37,963 nucleotides of DNA, taken from the NCBI GenBank assembly GCA_020435965.1, contig JAGQYS010000061.1, forward strand, positions 1 through 37,963, given 5' to 3'. This document shows, in pieces, positions 1 through 9,226 of this stretch. Source of the stretch: Flavobacteriaceae bacterium (GTDB taxonomy: Bacteria; Bacteroidota; Bacteroidia; Flavobacteriales; Flavobacteriaceae). The notes under the pieces were generated by a model that was not told the origin of the DNA, did not search any database, and saw only the letters and a list, made by a program, of their open reading frames with translations. A program made the position numbers and the translations under genes. Within the stretch, counting starts at the first letter, position 1. Every line of letters starts with the position of its first letter.

Positions 1-2678
1 GTTACCATTTTCCAAGCTTCTTCTTCGCTTACTCCTCCATATTTAACGGTTTTAGCAGCTTCTTGATTTAAACGTCTAGACATTTCACCATCATCACTAT
101 TAATAGCAGTTGTAATGCCAACATTGTGCATAATGGATGCGTTGTAAGGAATGGCATCATTAACTTCGTATTTATACGCCCACCAATCACTAAATGTTGA
201 TGCTCCTACACCATGTTCTTTCATAATGTCAGCCACTTTGTAACCTTCTAAAATGTGTGTGAAAGTGTTCATTTTAAATCCAAATTTTTCAGCTACTTTC
301 ATCATCATGTTGATTTCAGTTTGAACATAAGAGTGACAACTAATAAAACGCTCACCATTTAATATTTCGGCTAAGACTTCCATTTCAATATCATATCTGT
401 AAGGCTTACCACTTTTCTTTTTAGCATCGTATTCTTTAGCTCTCGTAAAATAATCCACAAAAAGCTGTTCAACTCCCATTCTGGTTCTAGGGAAGCGAGT
501 TCCGTTTTGGGAACGAGATTGTTTTACGTTTTCACCTAATGCGAATTTGATAAACTTTGGCGCATTTTTATTGATAAGGCCTTCAGCAGATTCCCCCCAT
601 TTTAATTTGATGATTGCTGAGCGTCCTCCAATTGGATTTGCTGAACCATGCAGTATTTGAATGGATGTTACGCCTCCTGCTAAGTTTCTATAGATATCAA
701 TATCTTCTGGGTCAATAGCATCTTCAATGGTCACTTCTGCTGAAGAGTTTTGACCTCCTTCATTGATACTTGCAGCAGCGATATGCGAATGTTCATCAAT
801 AACTCCTGCTGTTAAATGTTTGCCAGTAGCATCAACAACTTGAGCACTACTATCACTTAAATTGTTTCCAACTTTGGCAATCTTTCCATTTTTAACCAAA
901 ACATCAGTATTTTTAAGGATACCTTCAGCTTCGTTGGTCCAAACAGTTGCATTTTTAAATAAAATAGTTTCTTGTTGAGGAAGGGACGATACACCATAAG
1001 CTCCATTAGGATAGGTTACAGGCATTAGTTTTACATGATCACCATTTCCGCTACCACGTCTGTTCATGCCTCCTTTTTTGTCATCGCTTTCACTCGCTCC
1101 TTTTTTTGCAAGCACATAAGCTGTGTTTCCATTTGGATCTATAAGTTTTCCGTTTAAGTCATCACCATGATCTACTCTTGAGGTAAAACGCATAAATTCT
1201 TGCTTTGTCGTATCAATACTAGTAAACGTTAAATTCACCCAATTATCACTATATGATATTTTTGAACCTAATTGTTTGCCATCGCTCTTTACATCAGATT
1301 TTGGTTTACTAGAAGAGCCAGAAATTGAAATATCATAGGTTTTTCCAGCTAAAGTAAATGAGTAATCACCATCAATATTCTTTACATTCATATCATTAAT
1401 GACATCTCTACTACCTTTTACCCAGTTTTCATAGAGGGTTGTACCTTTTTCAAAAAGGTCTCCTGAAGTAATTAGGAAGTTCGCATAAGCACCATTTTTA
1501 AGAGAACCTATTTTGTTGGATTGTCCTAAAATCTCAGCAGGAATTGTTGTTAAGGCCTCTAAGGCTTTGGTTTTGTCTAATCCATATTCAATGGCTTTCA
1601 TTAAGTTAGCTTCAAACATGCTTGGAGTTCGTAATCCATCTAATGTAAACGTAAATTTAATACCATTGTCTGCTAAGGCTTTTGGGTTTGAAGGTCTTTG
1701 ATTCCATTCGCGCATAGCTGATAACTCTAATACACTTGCGGCAAAAGGATCTTCAACATCATAAGCATTAGGAAAATCTACAGGGATAATATAAACTGCA
1801 TTAGTAGCTTTAATCTCTTTAATGCGCTCATATTCGTCGCCTCCACCTACTATTACATATTGAGTGCCAAATTCGTCACCAACTTTATCAACTCTTAATG
1901 CATTGGCTCTATCGCCAGCAACCATTATTTTTACTAAGCTTTTGTTGTTGTTAAAAGCTTCAAGCGAACGATCTGTTATGGTTATTCCACCTTTGGAGTA
2001 CCAAGATGCATCGTGGTTGACTTGCCTGATGAGGGCTAATGTTCCCATTATTGAACTTGGGTACGATTGGCTAGACTTTAAACTTTTGCTTAGTGAAGAA
2101 TAATCTGCTGACCTATCATCTAAAATACGTTCTGCATCGCTACCTTCGTTTGCAAGTGCAATCAAAGCTCCAGTACCACGCATGATACCATCTTGCATAT
2201 GTGTATTTACAACACCAAAACCTGCTTTTCTTAAATCGGAAGCTGCTTTAGCGTCAAATTTAAAATGATCTACTGCATTTTGTTCTGGTCTTATGTGGTC
2301 GTTCCAGTAAAAACCTTCACGAGAAGCGTCATACTGACCACCACCAAATCCACCAAATCCTTGACGTTTTGGTTTTTCAACTCCAAAATCAGAATAGATA
2401 TCAATGAAAGAAGGATAAATACTTTTGCCAGAGACATCAATAACAACTGTGTTTGCAGGAATACTCACTGAAGTTCCAGTAGCTACAACTTTTCCATCAT
2501 GAATAAGCAGTGTGCCTTTGTCAATAACTTGTGTAGGCGTTACATAAATTTTAGCATTTGTAAATGCTGTATAATTTGTGTTTTCCGATTTTACGCCATC
2601 ATTTTTCGGAACATGCTCTTGTGCAAAAAGAGAGAATGTGCACATAAGCATCATTAAAATAAGATACTTTTTAATCAT
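1..2678 (-). CDS. secreted two-module amidohydrolase (C-terminus beyond left edge)
   Basis: The gene reads leftward from an ATG at 2678 for 892 codons and leaves the window without a stop, so the C-terminus is missing. Residues 1-20 form a signal peptide ending in LFAQ. Two amidohydrolase-like modules follow. The N-terminal half has the usual beta-sandwich opening (YTAFTNAKIYV, then a VIDVSGKSIYPSFID stretch) but the position of the HxH metal motif reads DIYSDFG, so this half probably does not bind metal. The C-terminal half has D-E-H630-S-H632 and later a conserved SDDGEM segment, and looks like the active imidazolonepropionase/prolidase-like metal-dependent hydrolase. The family is common in Bacteroidota, often as neighbouring paralogues around 1000 residues long; the substrate is unknown. 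The envelope location is inferred from the signal peptide. DUF3810 lies upstream on the same strand, 79 bp away. Confidence 0.88.
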   Translation of the reverse strand, partial: MIKKYLILMMLMCTFSLFAQEHVPKNDGVKSENTNYTAFTNAKIYVTPTQVIDKGTLLIHDGKVVATGTSVSIPANTVVIDVSGKSIYPSFIDIYSDFGVEKPKRQGFGGFGGGQYDASREGFYWNDHIRPEQNAVDHFKFDAKAASDLRKAGFGVVNTHMQDGIMRGTGALIALANEGSDAERILDDRSADYSSLSKSLKSSQSYPSSIMGTLALIRQVNHDASWYSKGGITITDRSLEAFNNNKSLVKIMVAGDRANALRVDKVGDEFGTQYVIVGGGDEYERIKEIKATNAVYIIPVDFPNAYDVEDPFAASVLELSAMREWNQRPSNPKALADNGIKFTFTLDGLRTPSMFEANLMKAIEYGLDKTKALEALTTIPAEILGQSNKIGSLKNGAYANFLITSGDLFEKGTTLYENWVKGSRDVINDMNVKNIDGDYSFTLAGKTYDISISGSSSKPKSDVKSDGKQLGSKISYSDNWVNLTFTSIDTTKQEFMRFTSRVDHGDDLNGKLIDPNGNTAYVLAKKGASESDDKKGGMNRRGSGNGDHVKLMPVTYPNGAYGVSSLPQQETILFKNATVWTNEAEGILKNTDVLVKNGKIAKVGNNLSDSSAQVVDATGKHLTAGVIDEHSHIAAASINEGGQNSSAEVTIEDAIDPEDIDIYRNLAGGVTSIQILHGSANPIGGRSAIIKLKWGESAEGLINKNAPKFIKFALGENVKQSRSQNGTRFPRTRMGVEQLFVDYFTRAKEYDAKKKSGKPYRYDIEMEVLAEILNGERFISCHSYVQTEINMMMKVAEKFGFKMNTFTHILEGYKVADIMKEHGVGASTFSDWWAYKYEVNDAIPYNASIMHNVGITTAINSDDGEMSRRLNQEAAKTVKYGGVSEEEAWKMV

Positions 2679-2757
2679 ATTTGGTTGGTAAAAAAAATTA
2701 GATTTTAAATGTAATGAAATATACTCTTAATCCATTTAATTATGAATTTTTTAACGT

Positions 2758-3825
2758 TTACAGTTCCTTGCTTTTAAAGTAGTTTACAAACAAAGCTACT
2801 GCATAACTATAGCTCTCAATACCTTTATCTTGGTTGTTGGCCTTTAAAAAAGTACTGTAAGTTTCTTTAAACAACGGTTCCAATGGATTTTGATAAGAGT
2901 CCCAAAACTCATAGGTTTCTTGATAATTTTTTAAGATGCCTTTGTTGATTTTTTCAACAAGGATTTCATATAAATTTTGATCGCGCATGTAAACCTCATT
3001 TAAACAGTGGCGAAGTGCAAAAATATAACCAGAATATTTAAAGTAGATATCTTTATTATTAATTGCAGCAAGGCAGCCAATAAAGTTGGTTTCATTTTCG
3101 GCAGCATAGCCAATTTGATGTGCTTTCTCATGACAAATAGTTGTTGGGTATTTGTGAAGCGGAATGAGACCGTCAATTTGAGCCTCGTTAGTCAACGGAT
3201 TTAAATAGCCACTAAAACCCATATACGTTAGAGGCAAGCTATACAGTGATAATTTAATACTCGTTGGATGTTGTTCTAATTGAGGATATATGGTTGCAAG
3301 GTTTTTATAGCCATCATCAGACCTATTTAAAAGTTCCCCTTTAGTAAAAGGCATGTCAACTTTTACCGAATCGTTTTTGGTAATAGCTAGATGAATCGTG
3401 TTTGCTTTATCAATGAGTTTTTCTGTGACTGATTGCAACTCTTCAGTAGAGTAGGTATAATCTAAGTTTAATGTTTTATGTATAGGAAGCCTGTAATAGT
3501 TCATTCCCCAAAACAAATGAAACGCAAAGTAGAGTAGAGAGCAAGCGGTTAATACATCTAAAATCCATAGTCTTGTGTCATTTACAATGCGTTTTCTATT
3601 GATGATAAACCACCTAATAATATAAATTCCTGCAATGGTATAAAACACATCGCCTACTGAAAACGGAATCCATCCAAATACATAACGCAATCCTTTCGAT
3701 GTCCATTGATACAGACCATTACTATAATAAGTTTCAATAAACTCAGGATAATTACTGAGCCATTTCACGATGATATACTGTGGAATTATGCTAATGGCAA
3801 GTAAGAATTTTTGGGTCTTGGACAT
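2758..3825 (-). CDS. DUF3810 family membrane protein with HExxH motif
   Basis: This 355-residue protein matches the DUF3810 family of Bacteroidota by its overall sequence. The N-terminal third holds membrane segments at about residues 5-22, 58-75 and 88-108. The remainder is soluble and contains CHEKAH (H232-E233-x-x-H236) followed by AENETNF, with E243 or E245 placed to act as a third ligand. This is the arrangement of gluzincin-type zinc peptidases, so a membrane-anchored metallopeptidase is a reasonable inference, though I know of no established activity for the family. It has its own unit, divergent from pepD. A possible -7 box (TATTTTTG on the minus strand, 3830-3837) lies so close to the ATG that the transcript would be nearly leaderless. 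Confidence 0.85.
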   Translation of the reverse strand: MSKTQKFLLAISIIPQYIIVKWLSNYPEFIETYYSNGLYQWTSKGLRYVFGWIPFSVGDVFYTIAGIYIIRWFIINRKRIVNDTRLWILDVLTACSLLYFAFHLFWGMNYYRLPIHKTLNLDYTYSTEELQSVTEKLIDKANTIHLAITKNDSVKVDMPFTKGELLNRSDDGYKNLATIYPQLEQHPTSIKLSLYSLPLTYMGFSGYLNPLTNEAQIDGLIPLHKYPTTICHEKAHQIGYAAENETNFIGCLAAINNKDIYFKYSGYIFALRHCLNEVYMRDQNLYEILVEKINKGILKNYQETYEFWDSYQNPLEPLFKETYSTFLKANNQDKGIESYSYAVALFVNYFKSKEL

Positions 3826-3829
3826 GTCT

Positions 3830-3837
3830 CAAAAATA
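3830..3837 (-). promoter_or_regulatory. candidate -7 box for the DUF3810 gene
   Basis: Read on the minus strand the sequence is TATTTTTG, matching the Bacteroidota TAnnTTTG -7 consensus. No clear -33 TTG is present at the usual spacing. Transcription would begin almost at the ATG (3825). Such octamers arise by chance in AT-rich DNA, so confidence is low. Confidence 0.3.
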
Positions 3838-3871
3838 GCGAATTGTTTTATAAAACTAAGTGATGAATAAT

Positions 3872-3879
3872 TACCTTTG
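3872..3879 (+). promoter_or_regulatory. candidate -7 box for pepD
   Basis: TACCTTTG matches TAnnTTTG exactly and faces pepD. The -33 element is poor. Transcription from here would give a leader of about 105 nt carrying two short hairpins: CTCGC-TAA-GCGAG (3891-3903) and GAGGC-TT-GCCTC (3916-3927). Confidence 0.4.
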
Positions 3880-3992
3880 TGAAACTTTTACTCGCTAAGC
3901 GAGATTTAGGACTCAGAGGCTTGCCTCAAAATTATAATGTATTTTTAAATATAGTAACTTATAAGAATAAATTGATGTAGTTAATTAATATT

Positions 3993-5447
3993 ATGAATTC
4001 AGAAATAAGAAACCTCGAACCAAAGGCACTTTGGAATAAGTTTGCAGACCTTAATGCAGTACCAAGACCATCCAAAAAAGAAGAGCGAGTCATAGCGTTT
4101 ATGAAAGATTTTGGAGAAAACCTAGGTTTAGAAACCTTAGTTGATGCGGTTGGCAATGTTATCATCAGAAAGCCTGCAGCAAAAGGAATGGAAGATAGAA
4201 GGCCAATTGTGATGCAGTCGCACTTGGATATGGTACATCAAAAAAATGCTGATACTCAGTTTGATTTTGATACACAAGGCATCGAAATGTTTATTGATGG
4301 TGATTGGGTAAAAGCCAAAGGCACAACTTTAGGTGCAGATAATGGACTTGGCGTAGCAACCATTATGGCAATACTTGAAAGTGATACGATAGAGCATCCA
4401 GCAATAGAAGCTTTATTTACCATAGATGAAGAAACTGGAATGACAGGAGCAATGGGCTTAAAAGGAGGTTTGTTGAAAGGAAAAATCCTATTGAACTTAG
4501 ATACTGAAGAAGATGACGAAATAGGTGTTGGTTGCGCTGGAGGAATTGATGTTACTGCAACAAGAGCCTATAAAGAAGAAGCTGTTCTTGATAACTACAT
4601 AGCTTACAAAATTAAAGTTAAAGGACTCAATGGAGGTCACTCAGGAATGCAGATTCACGAAGGCTTAGGGAATGCCAATGTTATCATGAATAGACTGCTC
4701 TATAGTGTTATAAATATCATTAAAATTAGTGATATTGATGGAGGTAGTTTACGCAATGCTATACCTAGAGAAAGCGTTGCAACTATAGTTTTTGATAGTT
4801 CTAAAAAAGAAGCGTTTATCGCTAATATTTCAGCTGAAATTGAACATATCAAGAAAGAGTTTAAAACTACAGAACCTAAACTTGATATTAAGTTTGAAAC
4901 TTCAAAAGCACCTGACAACATGTTAGGAAAAGAATTAAGTATGAACCTAATCAAGTGCATTTATGCTGCACATAATGGAGTATATAGAATGAGTGCAGAT
5001 ATTCCAGATTTGGTTGAAACCTCAAATAATGTGGCTAGAGTTTTGGTGAAAGATGGACACATAAAAATAGGTTGTTTAACGCGTTCCTCAGTTGAATCGT
5101 CTAAAATGGATTTAGCCAATAAATTGCGTTCTACTTTTGAGTTGATTGATTGCAATGTGGAATTTTCAGGAAGCTATCCAGGATGGACACCTAATATGGA
5201 ATCTTCAATTTTAAAAGTGATGCGAGAACTTTATGTGAAGCTTAACAACGAAGAACCTCACGTAGCAGCATGTCATGCAGGATTAGAATGTGGTATTCTT
5301 GGAACCAATTATCCTGAAATGGAAATGATTAGTTTTGGTCCAAATATTAAAGGCGCTCATTCGCCAGATGAACGAGCGCAAATTTCGTCGGTACAGAAAT
5401 TTTGGAACTTTGTACTTGAAATTCTTAAGGAGATACCAAAAAGATAA
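3993..5447 (+). CDS. pepD: aminoacyl-histidine dipeptidase (peptidase family M20)
   Basis: This 484-residue cytosolic dipeptidase has the length and motif order of PepD (Xaa-His dipeptidase/carnosinase-like, M20 family). It hydrolyses dipeptides for amino-acid recycling using two metal ions. Visible motifs are QSHLDM (H77, D79), GADNG (bridging D116), DEETG (catalytic E146, ligand E147) and the NLDTEED segment (D170). The C-terminal part contains HAGLECG and the FGPNIKGAHSPDE ending, which supplies the last His ligand. The lid/dimerisation region contains KVKGLNGGHSG. There is no signal peptide. It stands alone: divergent from DUF3810, with a bidirectional terminator directly downstream. The ATG at 3993 gives the normal family N-terminus. 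Confidence 0.95.
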   Translation: MNSEIRNLEPKALWNKFADLNAVPRPSKKEERVIAFMKDFGENLGLETLVDAVGNVIIRKPAAKGMEDRRPIVMQSHLDMVHQKNADTQFDFDTQGIEMFIDGDWVKAKGTTLGADNGLGVATIMAILESDTIEHPAIEALFTIDEETGMTGAMGLKGGLLKGKILLNLDTEEDDEIGVGCAGGIDVTATRAYKEEAVLDNYIAYKIKVKGLNGGHSGMQIHEGLGNANVIMNRLLYSVINIIKISDIDGGSLRNAIPRESVATIVFDSSKKEAFIANISAEIEHIKKEFKTTEPKLDIKFETSKAPDNMLGKELSMNLIKCIYAAHNGVYRMSADIPDLVETSNNVARVLVKDGHIKIGCLTRSSVESSKMDLANKLRSTFELIDCNVEFSGSYPGWTPNMESSILKVMRELYVKLNNEEPHVAACHAGLECGILGTNYPEMEMISFGPNIKGAHSPDERAQISSVQKFWNFVLEILKEIPKR

Positions 5448-5452
5448 AAATG

Positions 5453-5481
5453 AAAAAAGCAGCTCAACGAGCTGCTTTTTT
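5453..5481. terminator. bidirectional intrinsic terminator between pepD and the PPIase gene
   Basis: A perfect 13-bp inverted repeat (AAAAAAGCAGCTC / GAGCTGCTTTTTT) with an AAC loop. It gives a GC core followed by a U tract on either strand, and lies between two convergent genes. Confidence 0.9.
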
Positions 5482-5500
5482 GTTTATTAAGTTTGAGTTT

Positions 5501-6727
5501 TTAATTCTTGATTTCAACCATTTCTAAAATAAATACTAAATCTGTATTTGGTTTAATTTGCCCTCTACCTGCTTCGCCATAACCAAGATGTGAAGGTACA
5601 TAAACAAATAATTTTTCGCCTACACTCATATTGGCTGCAGCTTCTTTGAAACCTGCAAATAGTTGTGCATCAGGAGAAATAGTCATTGGCATAGGAAAAT
5701 AACCTCCAGCTTCTTCTTTTTGTGGATTAAATTTTCCATATTTTTCTTCAAGTTCTTTTTTGTTAGAGTCCAATAATCTTCCATCTGTAAAATAGCCTTC
5801 GTACCAAACCGTTACATTATCTCCTTGTTTTACTTTTGGACCAGTTCCTTTAGTAATAGTGTAACTCATTAATCCAGTTGCAGAAGTTTTGGCTTTAGCT
5901 TTATAATCATTAAAAATTGGAAGCATTTCAGCGGCAGCTGCATTAGCTTTGGCTTCGGCTTCTTTTTGGGCTTCTTCGGCTTTGAGTCTAGCTTCTTCGG
6001 CTTCTTTTTTGCGTTTTTCTTCTAGTAAAGGCAATTCTGTGTTCCAAGTTTTTACAGCATCAAAATTTCTTGCTTCGAAACCAACTCTAATGATATTGAC
6101 TTCTTTTATAACGACATCTTCAGTTGGTTTGGTGTTTTGTACTGGAACATTAGAAATGGTGTCTGCGACATCAAGCCCTTTTACTATTTCACCAAAAACA
6201 GTATGACAACTAGTTCTAGGTGCATCACAATTTTTAAAGTTGCCATTTTCATCAAAACCATCAAGCCAAGGTGTTGGCGCATCTGTAATAAAAAATTGGC
6301 TTCCATTGGTATTATAGCCTCCAGAATTAGCCATAGATAAAATTCCAGGTTTATCATGTTTTAAAGTAATGTCAAACTCACTGCCAAACTTATAACCTGG
6401 TCCACCACGTCCTGTTCCTTCAGGATCACCACCTTGAATCATGAAATTATTCATGACTCTATGAAAAATTAATCCGTTGTAAAATGGTTTTCCTTTGTAT
6501 TGTTCTGCTGCCATTGGATGTGTGCCTTCAGCCAATGCTACAAAATTTGCGACTGTTAGAGGCACTTTGTCATAAAATAATTTTGCAACCATAGTATCTT
6601 TGCTAGTTACAAATTCGGCATATAAACCATCACCTAATTCGGCATATCTGCCATTGTCATTACACGATGTTGCACTTAGCAATAAGGTAAGTGCAAAAAT
6701 TGCCATTGAGCTTTTAATTAACTTCAT
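5501..6727 (-). CDS. lipoprotein peptidyl-prolyl isomerase, cyclophilin-FKBP fusion
   Basis: This 408-residue protein fuses two unrelated PPIase folds. Residues 1-22 are a lipoprotein signal ending in SATSC (lipidated C22). About residues 30-215 are a cyclophilin domain: [19 protein letters not shown] contains the catalytic Arg region, followed by SQFFITD and [10 protein letters not shown]. An Ala/Glu/Lys-rich helical linker of about 40 residues (roughly 225-265) leads to an FKBP domain from about 280 to the end, with [22 protein letters not shown], and [13 protein letters not shown] before the final [10 protein letters not shown] strand. It probably acts as an envelope chaperone catalysing Pro isomerisation in exported proteins. 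It follows gldI by 2 bp, so the two are almost certainly cotranscribed, giving three PPIase domains in two adjacent lipoproteins. Confidence 0.9.
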   Translation of the reverse strand: MKLIKSSMAIFALTLLLSATSCNDNGRYAELGDGLYAEFVTSKDTMVAKLFYDKVPLTVANFVALAEGTHPMAAEQYKGKPFYNGLIFHRVMNNFMIQGGDPEGTGRGGPGYKFGSEFDITLKHDKPGILSMANSGGYNTNGSQFFITDAPTPWLDGFDENGNFKNCDAPRTSCHTVFGEIVKGLDVADTISNVPVQNTKPTEDVVIKEVNIIRVGFEARNFDAVKTWNTELPLLEEKRKKEAEEARLKAEEAQKEAEAKANAAAAEMLPIFNDYKAKAKTSATGLMSYTITKGTGPKVKQGDNVTVWYEGYFTDGRLLDSNKKELEEKYGKFNPQKEEAGGYFPMPMTISPDAQLFAGFKEAAANMSVGEKLFVYVPSHLGYGEAGRGQIKPNTDLVFILEMVEIKN

Positions 6728-6729
6728 AT

Positions 6730-7275
6730 TTAATTGTTTGTGTTTTGTTTTATTGTGTTTACTTTTACTTTACAAATTAATGGAATGTTTGTGCCTATTT
6801 TGTTTTCGTCACCATAATAGCCATAAGCTTGTTGCGACGGAAATAAAAAGGTTACAGTTTCGCCTGCTTTCATTAGTTTTAAACCTTCTCTTAATCCAGT
6901 GAATAATTCTTCTTGATCCATGGCGTAATTTTGGGTTTTAATCTCTTCTTCAGAATATATTAAGTTACCATTTAGGTCTTTAACATTGTAATTGAAATTT
7001 ACAATATCTCCAAACTTAGGAGTAATGCTGTCTGCTTCAACCTTTGTTTGGTAATAATACCAAAATCCATTTTGTGATGCAATATAATTATTCTCAGGAT
7101 TGTTTTTGATAATGTCCTCAATAAGCTTGTGTTGCGCTTCAATTAGTTTTTTGTTTCGTTCAGCAGATTCCTTGATAAAAGAACCAGTTTTTTGAGTTTC
7201 AGGACGTCTTGCTTCAGGTGATTTACACGAAACAATCAATAAAACAATAAGTGTTAGTTTAAAAAAGTATTTCAT
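6730..7275 (-). CDS. gldI: gliding motility-associated FKBP-type isomerase GldI
   Basis: This 181-residue lipoprotein has signal [17 protein letters not shown] (lipidated C17), a charged helical stretch (about 30-60) and one FKBP domain: [51 protein letters not shown] and the closing strand. GldI is known from Flavobacterium johnsoniae, where it is needed for gliding; the gliding apparatus overlaps with the T9SS, so a role in folding envelope components is likely. The start overlaps the upstream DHH phosphoesterase stop by 4 bp (7272-7275), implying translational coupling. Its presence fits the T9SS-sorted protein encoded at 30657. Confidence 0.9.
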   Translation of the reverse strand: MKYFFKLTLIVLLIVSCKSPEARRPETQKTGSFIKESAERNKKLIEAQHKLIEDIIKNNPENNYIASQNGFWYYYQTKVEADSITPKFGDIVNFNYNVKDLNGNLIYSEEEIKTQNYAMDQEELFTGLREGLKLMKAGETVTFLFPSQQAYGYYGDENKIGTNIPLICKVKVNTIKQNTNN

Positions 7276-8288
7276 TCTTTTAGGGCTTTTGAATACTGAG
7301 GTAATATAGAAACAAATTTAGTAATAGTTTCTGATAAACTAAGATTACTTCTTCCTCCAGAAGCATTAATATGTCCTCCACCATCAAAGTGTTCTCTTGC
7401 AAATTCGTTGACATCAAAATCGTCTTTTGAACGTAATGAAATTTTAATGATACCTTCTTGTTTGTGTTCTATAAATATCGCTGCAAATTTCACACCTTTA
7501 ATAGATAAACCATAATTAACCACGCCTTCTGTATCACCTTTGGTAAAGTTATGCTTATTAAGTTCTTTTTGGGAAAGACTTATATATGCTGTATTTAATT
7601 CTGGTATTATTTTTAAGTTATTTAAAGCAACACCTAGCAGTTGAAGTCTGTCGTAAGAATTGTTGTCATAAACGCTACTGTGAATATCTGCATTTACAGC
7701 GCCTTTATCAATTAAATCTGCAACCACTCGATGAGTTGTAGCTGTTGTTGATGCAAAACGAAACGAACCAGTATCAGTCATGATACCAACATATAAACAA
7801 GTTGCTATTTTTGAATCAATACTATATTTGTCATCCAACATTTCCAAAAAATGATATATCATTTGACAGGTTGAACAGATGCTCACATCTGAATAAATGT
7901 ACTTGGCGTAATCATCAGGTTGCTGATGATGGTCAATTAATATTTTAGTTGCTTTAGCTTCAGCTAAAGGAATTTCCATAGCACCTGTTCTATGAAGTGC
8001 ATTAAAATCTAGAGTGAAAATGAGTTCGGCTTCTTCAATTAATTTATCAGCTTCTTCGGTATCTACTTCGTGTATGATAATGTTGGATTCTCCTGGAATC
8101 CATTTTAAAAATTCAGGATAGTCATTTGGTGCAATTACAGTAGCCTGATGCCCTTTTGCTATTAAATAATGATACAATGCCAATGTTGAACCAATAGCAT
8201 CACCATCAGGATTTTTATGAGGTACAATAACAATTTGCTTAGGTTTTGAAAGCAGTTGCTTTATATCTGTAATATCACTTTTTGTCAT
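7272..8288 (-). CDS. DHH/DHHA1 phosphoesterase (NrnA-like)
   Basis: This 338-residue cytosolic protein has the DHH domain motifs VPHKNPDGDAIGS (H24, D28, D30), TLDFNALHR (D94) and IDHH (D119-H120-H121), and the DHHA1 C-terminal motif GGGHINASGG. This is the architecture of NrnA-type bifunctional oligoribonuclease / pAp phosphatase, which finishes RNA decay (nanoRNA to mononucleotides) and removes 3'-phosphoadenosine 5'-phosphate using Mn2+. The metal-binding residues all appear intact. It is the first gene of the DHH-gldI-PPIase cluster. No strong promoter box could be picked in 8289-8410. The exact substrate (nanoRNA, pAp or a cyclic dinucleotide product) cannot be told from sequence. Confidence 0.9.
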   Translation of the reverse strand: MTKSDITDIKQLLSKPKQIVIVPHKNPDGDAIGSTLALYHYLIAKGHQATVIAPNDYPEFLKWIPGESNIIIHEVDTEEADKLIEEAELIFTLDFNALHRTGAMEIPLAEAKATKILIDHHQQPDDYAKYIYSDVSICSTCQMIYHFLEMLDDKYSIDSKIATCLYVGIMTDTGSFRFASTTATTHRVVADLIDKGAVNADIHSSVYDNNSYDRLQLLGVALNNLKIIPELNTAYISLSQKELNKHNFTKGDTEGVVNYGLSIKGVKFAAIFIEHKQEGIIKISLRSKDDFDVNEFAREHFDGGGHINASGGRSNLSLSETITKFVSILPQYSKALKE

Positions 8289-8410
8289 AAGGTGCGAAGA
8301 TACAATTTAATAACAAAAAGGTTAAATTGAATGGACTACTTTTGTATAAAATTAACCATTAATCACCATTTACCTATAATAACTTATTTGTAATGATTTA
8401 TTGTTAATAG

Positions 8411-8440
8411 TTGCAAGTTTACTTAAAAGCACTATTTTTG
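8411..8440 (+). promoter_or_regulatory. promoter of ndk
   Basis: TTG at 8411-8413, a 19-bp spacer and TATTTTTG at 8433-8440 form a textbook Bacteroidota -33/-7 promoter. Transcription would start near 8446, about 16 nt before the ndk ATG. Confidence 0.75.
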
Positions 8441-8461
8441 CACGGAATTTAAAAACACACA

Positions 8462-8881
8462 ATGGCAACAAATAGAACGTTTACAATGCTTAAGCCAGAC
8501 TCTGTTGAAAAAGGGAATATTGGCGCAATATTAGAAAAAATTACAGCTTCAGGATTTAGAATCGTGGCTATGAAATTAACACAAATGACAACTGCTGATG
8601 CTCAAGCATTTTATGCTGTACATAAAGAACGTCCGTTTTTTGGTGAGTTGGTAGAGTACATGACTCGTGGACCAATTGTAGCTGCAATTTTGGAAAAAGA
8701 CAATGCAGTTGAAGATTTTAGGACTTTAATTGGTGCTACAAATCCAGCTGAAGCAGCTGAAGGAACAATCAGAAAATTGTATGCAGCTTCTATTGGTGAA
8801 AATGCTGTACATGGTAGTGATAGTGACGAAAACGCAGCCATTGAAGGTGCGTTTCATTTTTCAGGAAGAGAGATGTTTTAA
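8462..8881 (+). CDS. ndk: nucleoside-diphosphate kinase
   Basis: This 139-residue protein of usual Ndk length transfers the gamma phosphate of ATP to other NDPs through a phosphohistidine. The active-site block ENAVHGSDS carries the catalytic H117. The N-terminal [25 protein letters not shown] and the [13 protein letters not shown] segment are all family signatures. It has a strong promoter of its own, a very short leader, and a strong terminator after the stop, so it is a single-gene unit. Confidence 0.97.
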   Translation: MATNRTFTMLKPDSVEKGNIGAILEKITASGFRIVAMKLTQMTTADAQAFYAVHKERPFFGELVEYMTRGPIVAAILEKDNAVEDFRTLIGATNPAEAAEGTIRKLYAASIGENAVHGSDSDENAAIEGAFHFSGREMF

Positions 8882-8908
8882 GTAAAAATACTAATAGTTA
8901 AAAATATA

Positions 8909-8943
8909 AAAAAAGCCTATCAAAAATTTTGATAGGCTTTTTT
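8909..8943. terminator. bidirectional terminator between ndk and the cold-shock gene
   Basis: A long inverted repeat: AAAAAAGCCTATC at 8909-8921 pairs with GATAGGCTTTTTT at 8931-8943, with the AAAAATTTT between them able to extend the stem. U tracts form on both strands and it sits between convergent genes. Confidence 0.9.
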
Positions 8944-8968
8944 ACTAAACGTTGTTAACAATATATTA

Positions 8969-9160
8969 CTATACTACTTTTACATTTACTGCGTTCATTC
9001 CTTTTCTACCTTCAGTTAAATCGAATTCTACATTGTCTCCTTCTCTAATTTCATCGACTAACCCTGTGTAGTGTACAAAGTGTTCGTTGTTGTTTCCTTC
9101 TTCAATAATGAAGCCGAAACCTTTTTGTTCGTTGAAGAACTTTACTGTTCCTTTACTCAT
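8969..9160 (-). CDS. cold-shock protein, CspA family
   Basis: This 63-residue single cold-shock domain begins MSKGTVKFFNEQKGFGFI. RNP1 is KGFGFI (residues 13-18); RNP2 is HFVHYTGL, with Tyr in place of the commoner Ile/Phe after FVH. It binds single-stranded RNA/DNA, probably as an RNA chaperone. The conserved GDNVEFDLTEGRKGMNAVNV ending is typical of Bacteroidota Csps. It ends opposite ndk across a shared terminator. A TACCTTTG -7 box lies 29-36 bp upstream of the ATG, so the leader is short and lacks the long cold-shock 5' UTR known from E. coli cspA. Confidence 0.95.
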   Translation of the reverse strand: MSKGTVKFFNEQKGFGFIIEEGNNNEHFVHYTGLVDEIREGDNVEFDLTEGRKGMNAVNVKVV

Positions 9161-9188
9161 TGTTTAAATTTAAAATATTAATAAAGCA

Positions 9189-9196
9189 CAAAGGTA
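9189..9196 (-). promoter_or_regulatory. candidate -7 box for the csp gene
   Basis: On the minus strand this reads TACCTTTG, an exact TAnnTTTG match 28 bp upstream of the start codon. The -33 element is not clear. Confidence 0.45.
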
Positions 9197-9226
9197 CTCT
9201 AATTAAACTAATAATTTGAGTTTTAA

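Noticed and set aside
1513..2471. Several short plus-strand open frames across the left end
   Set aside because: They lie antisense to the continuous amidohydrolase frame and have no recognisable composition or motifs.
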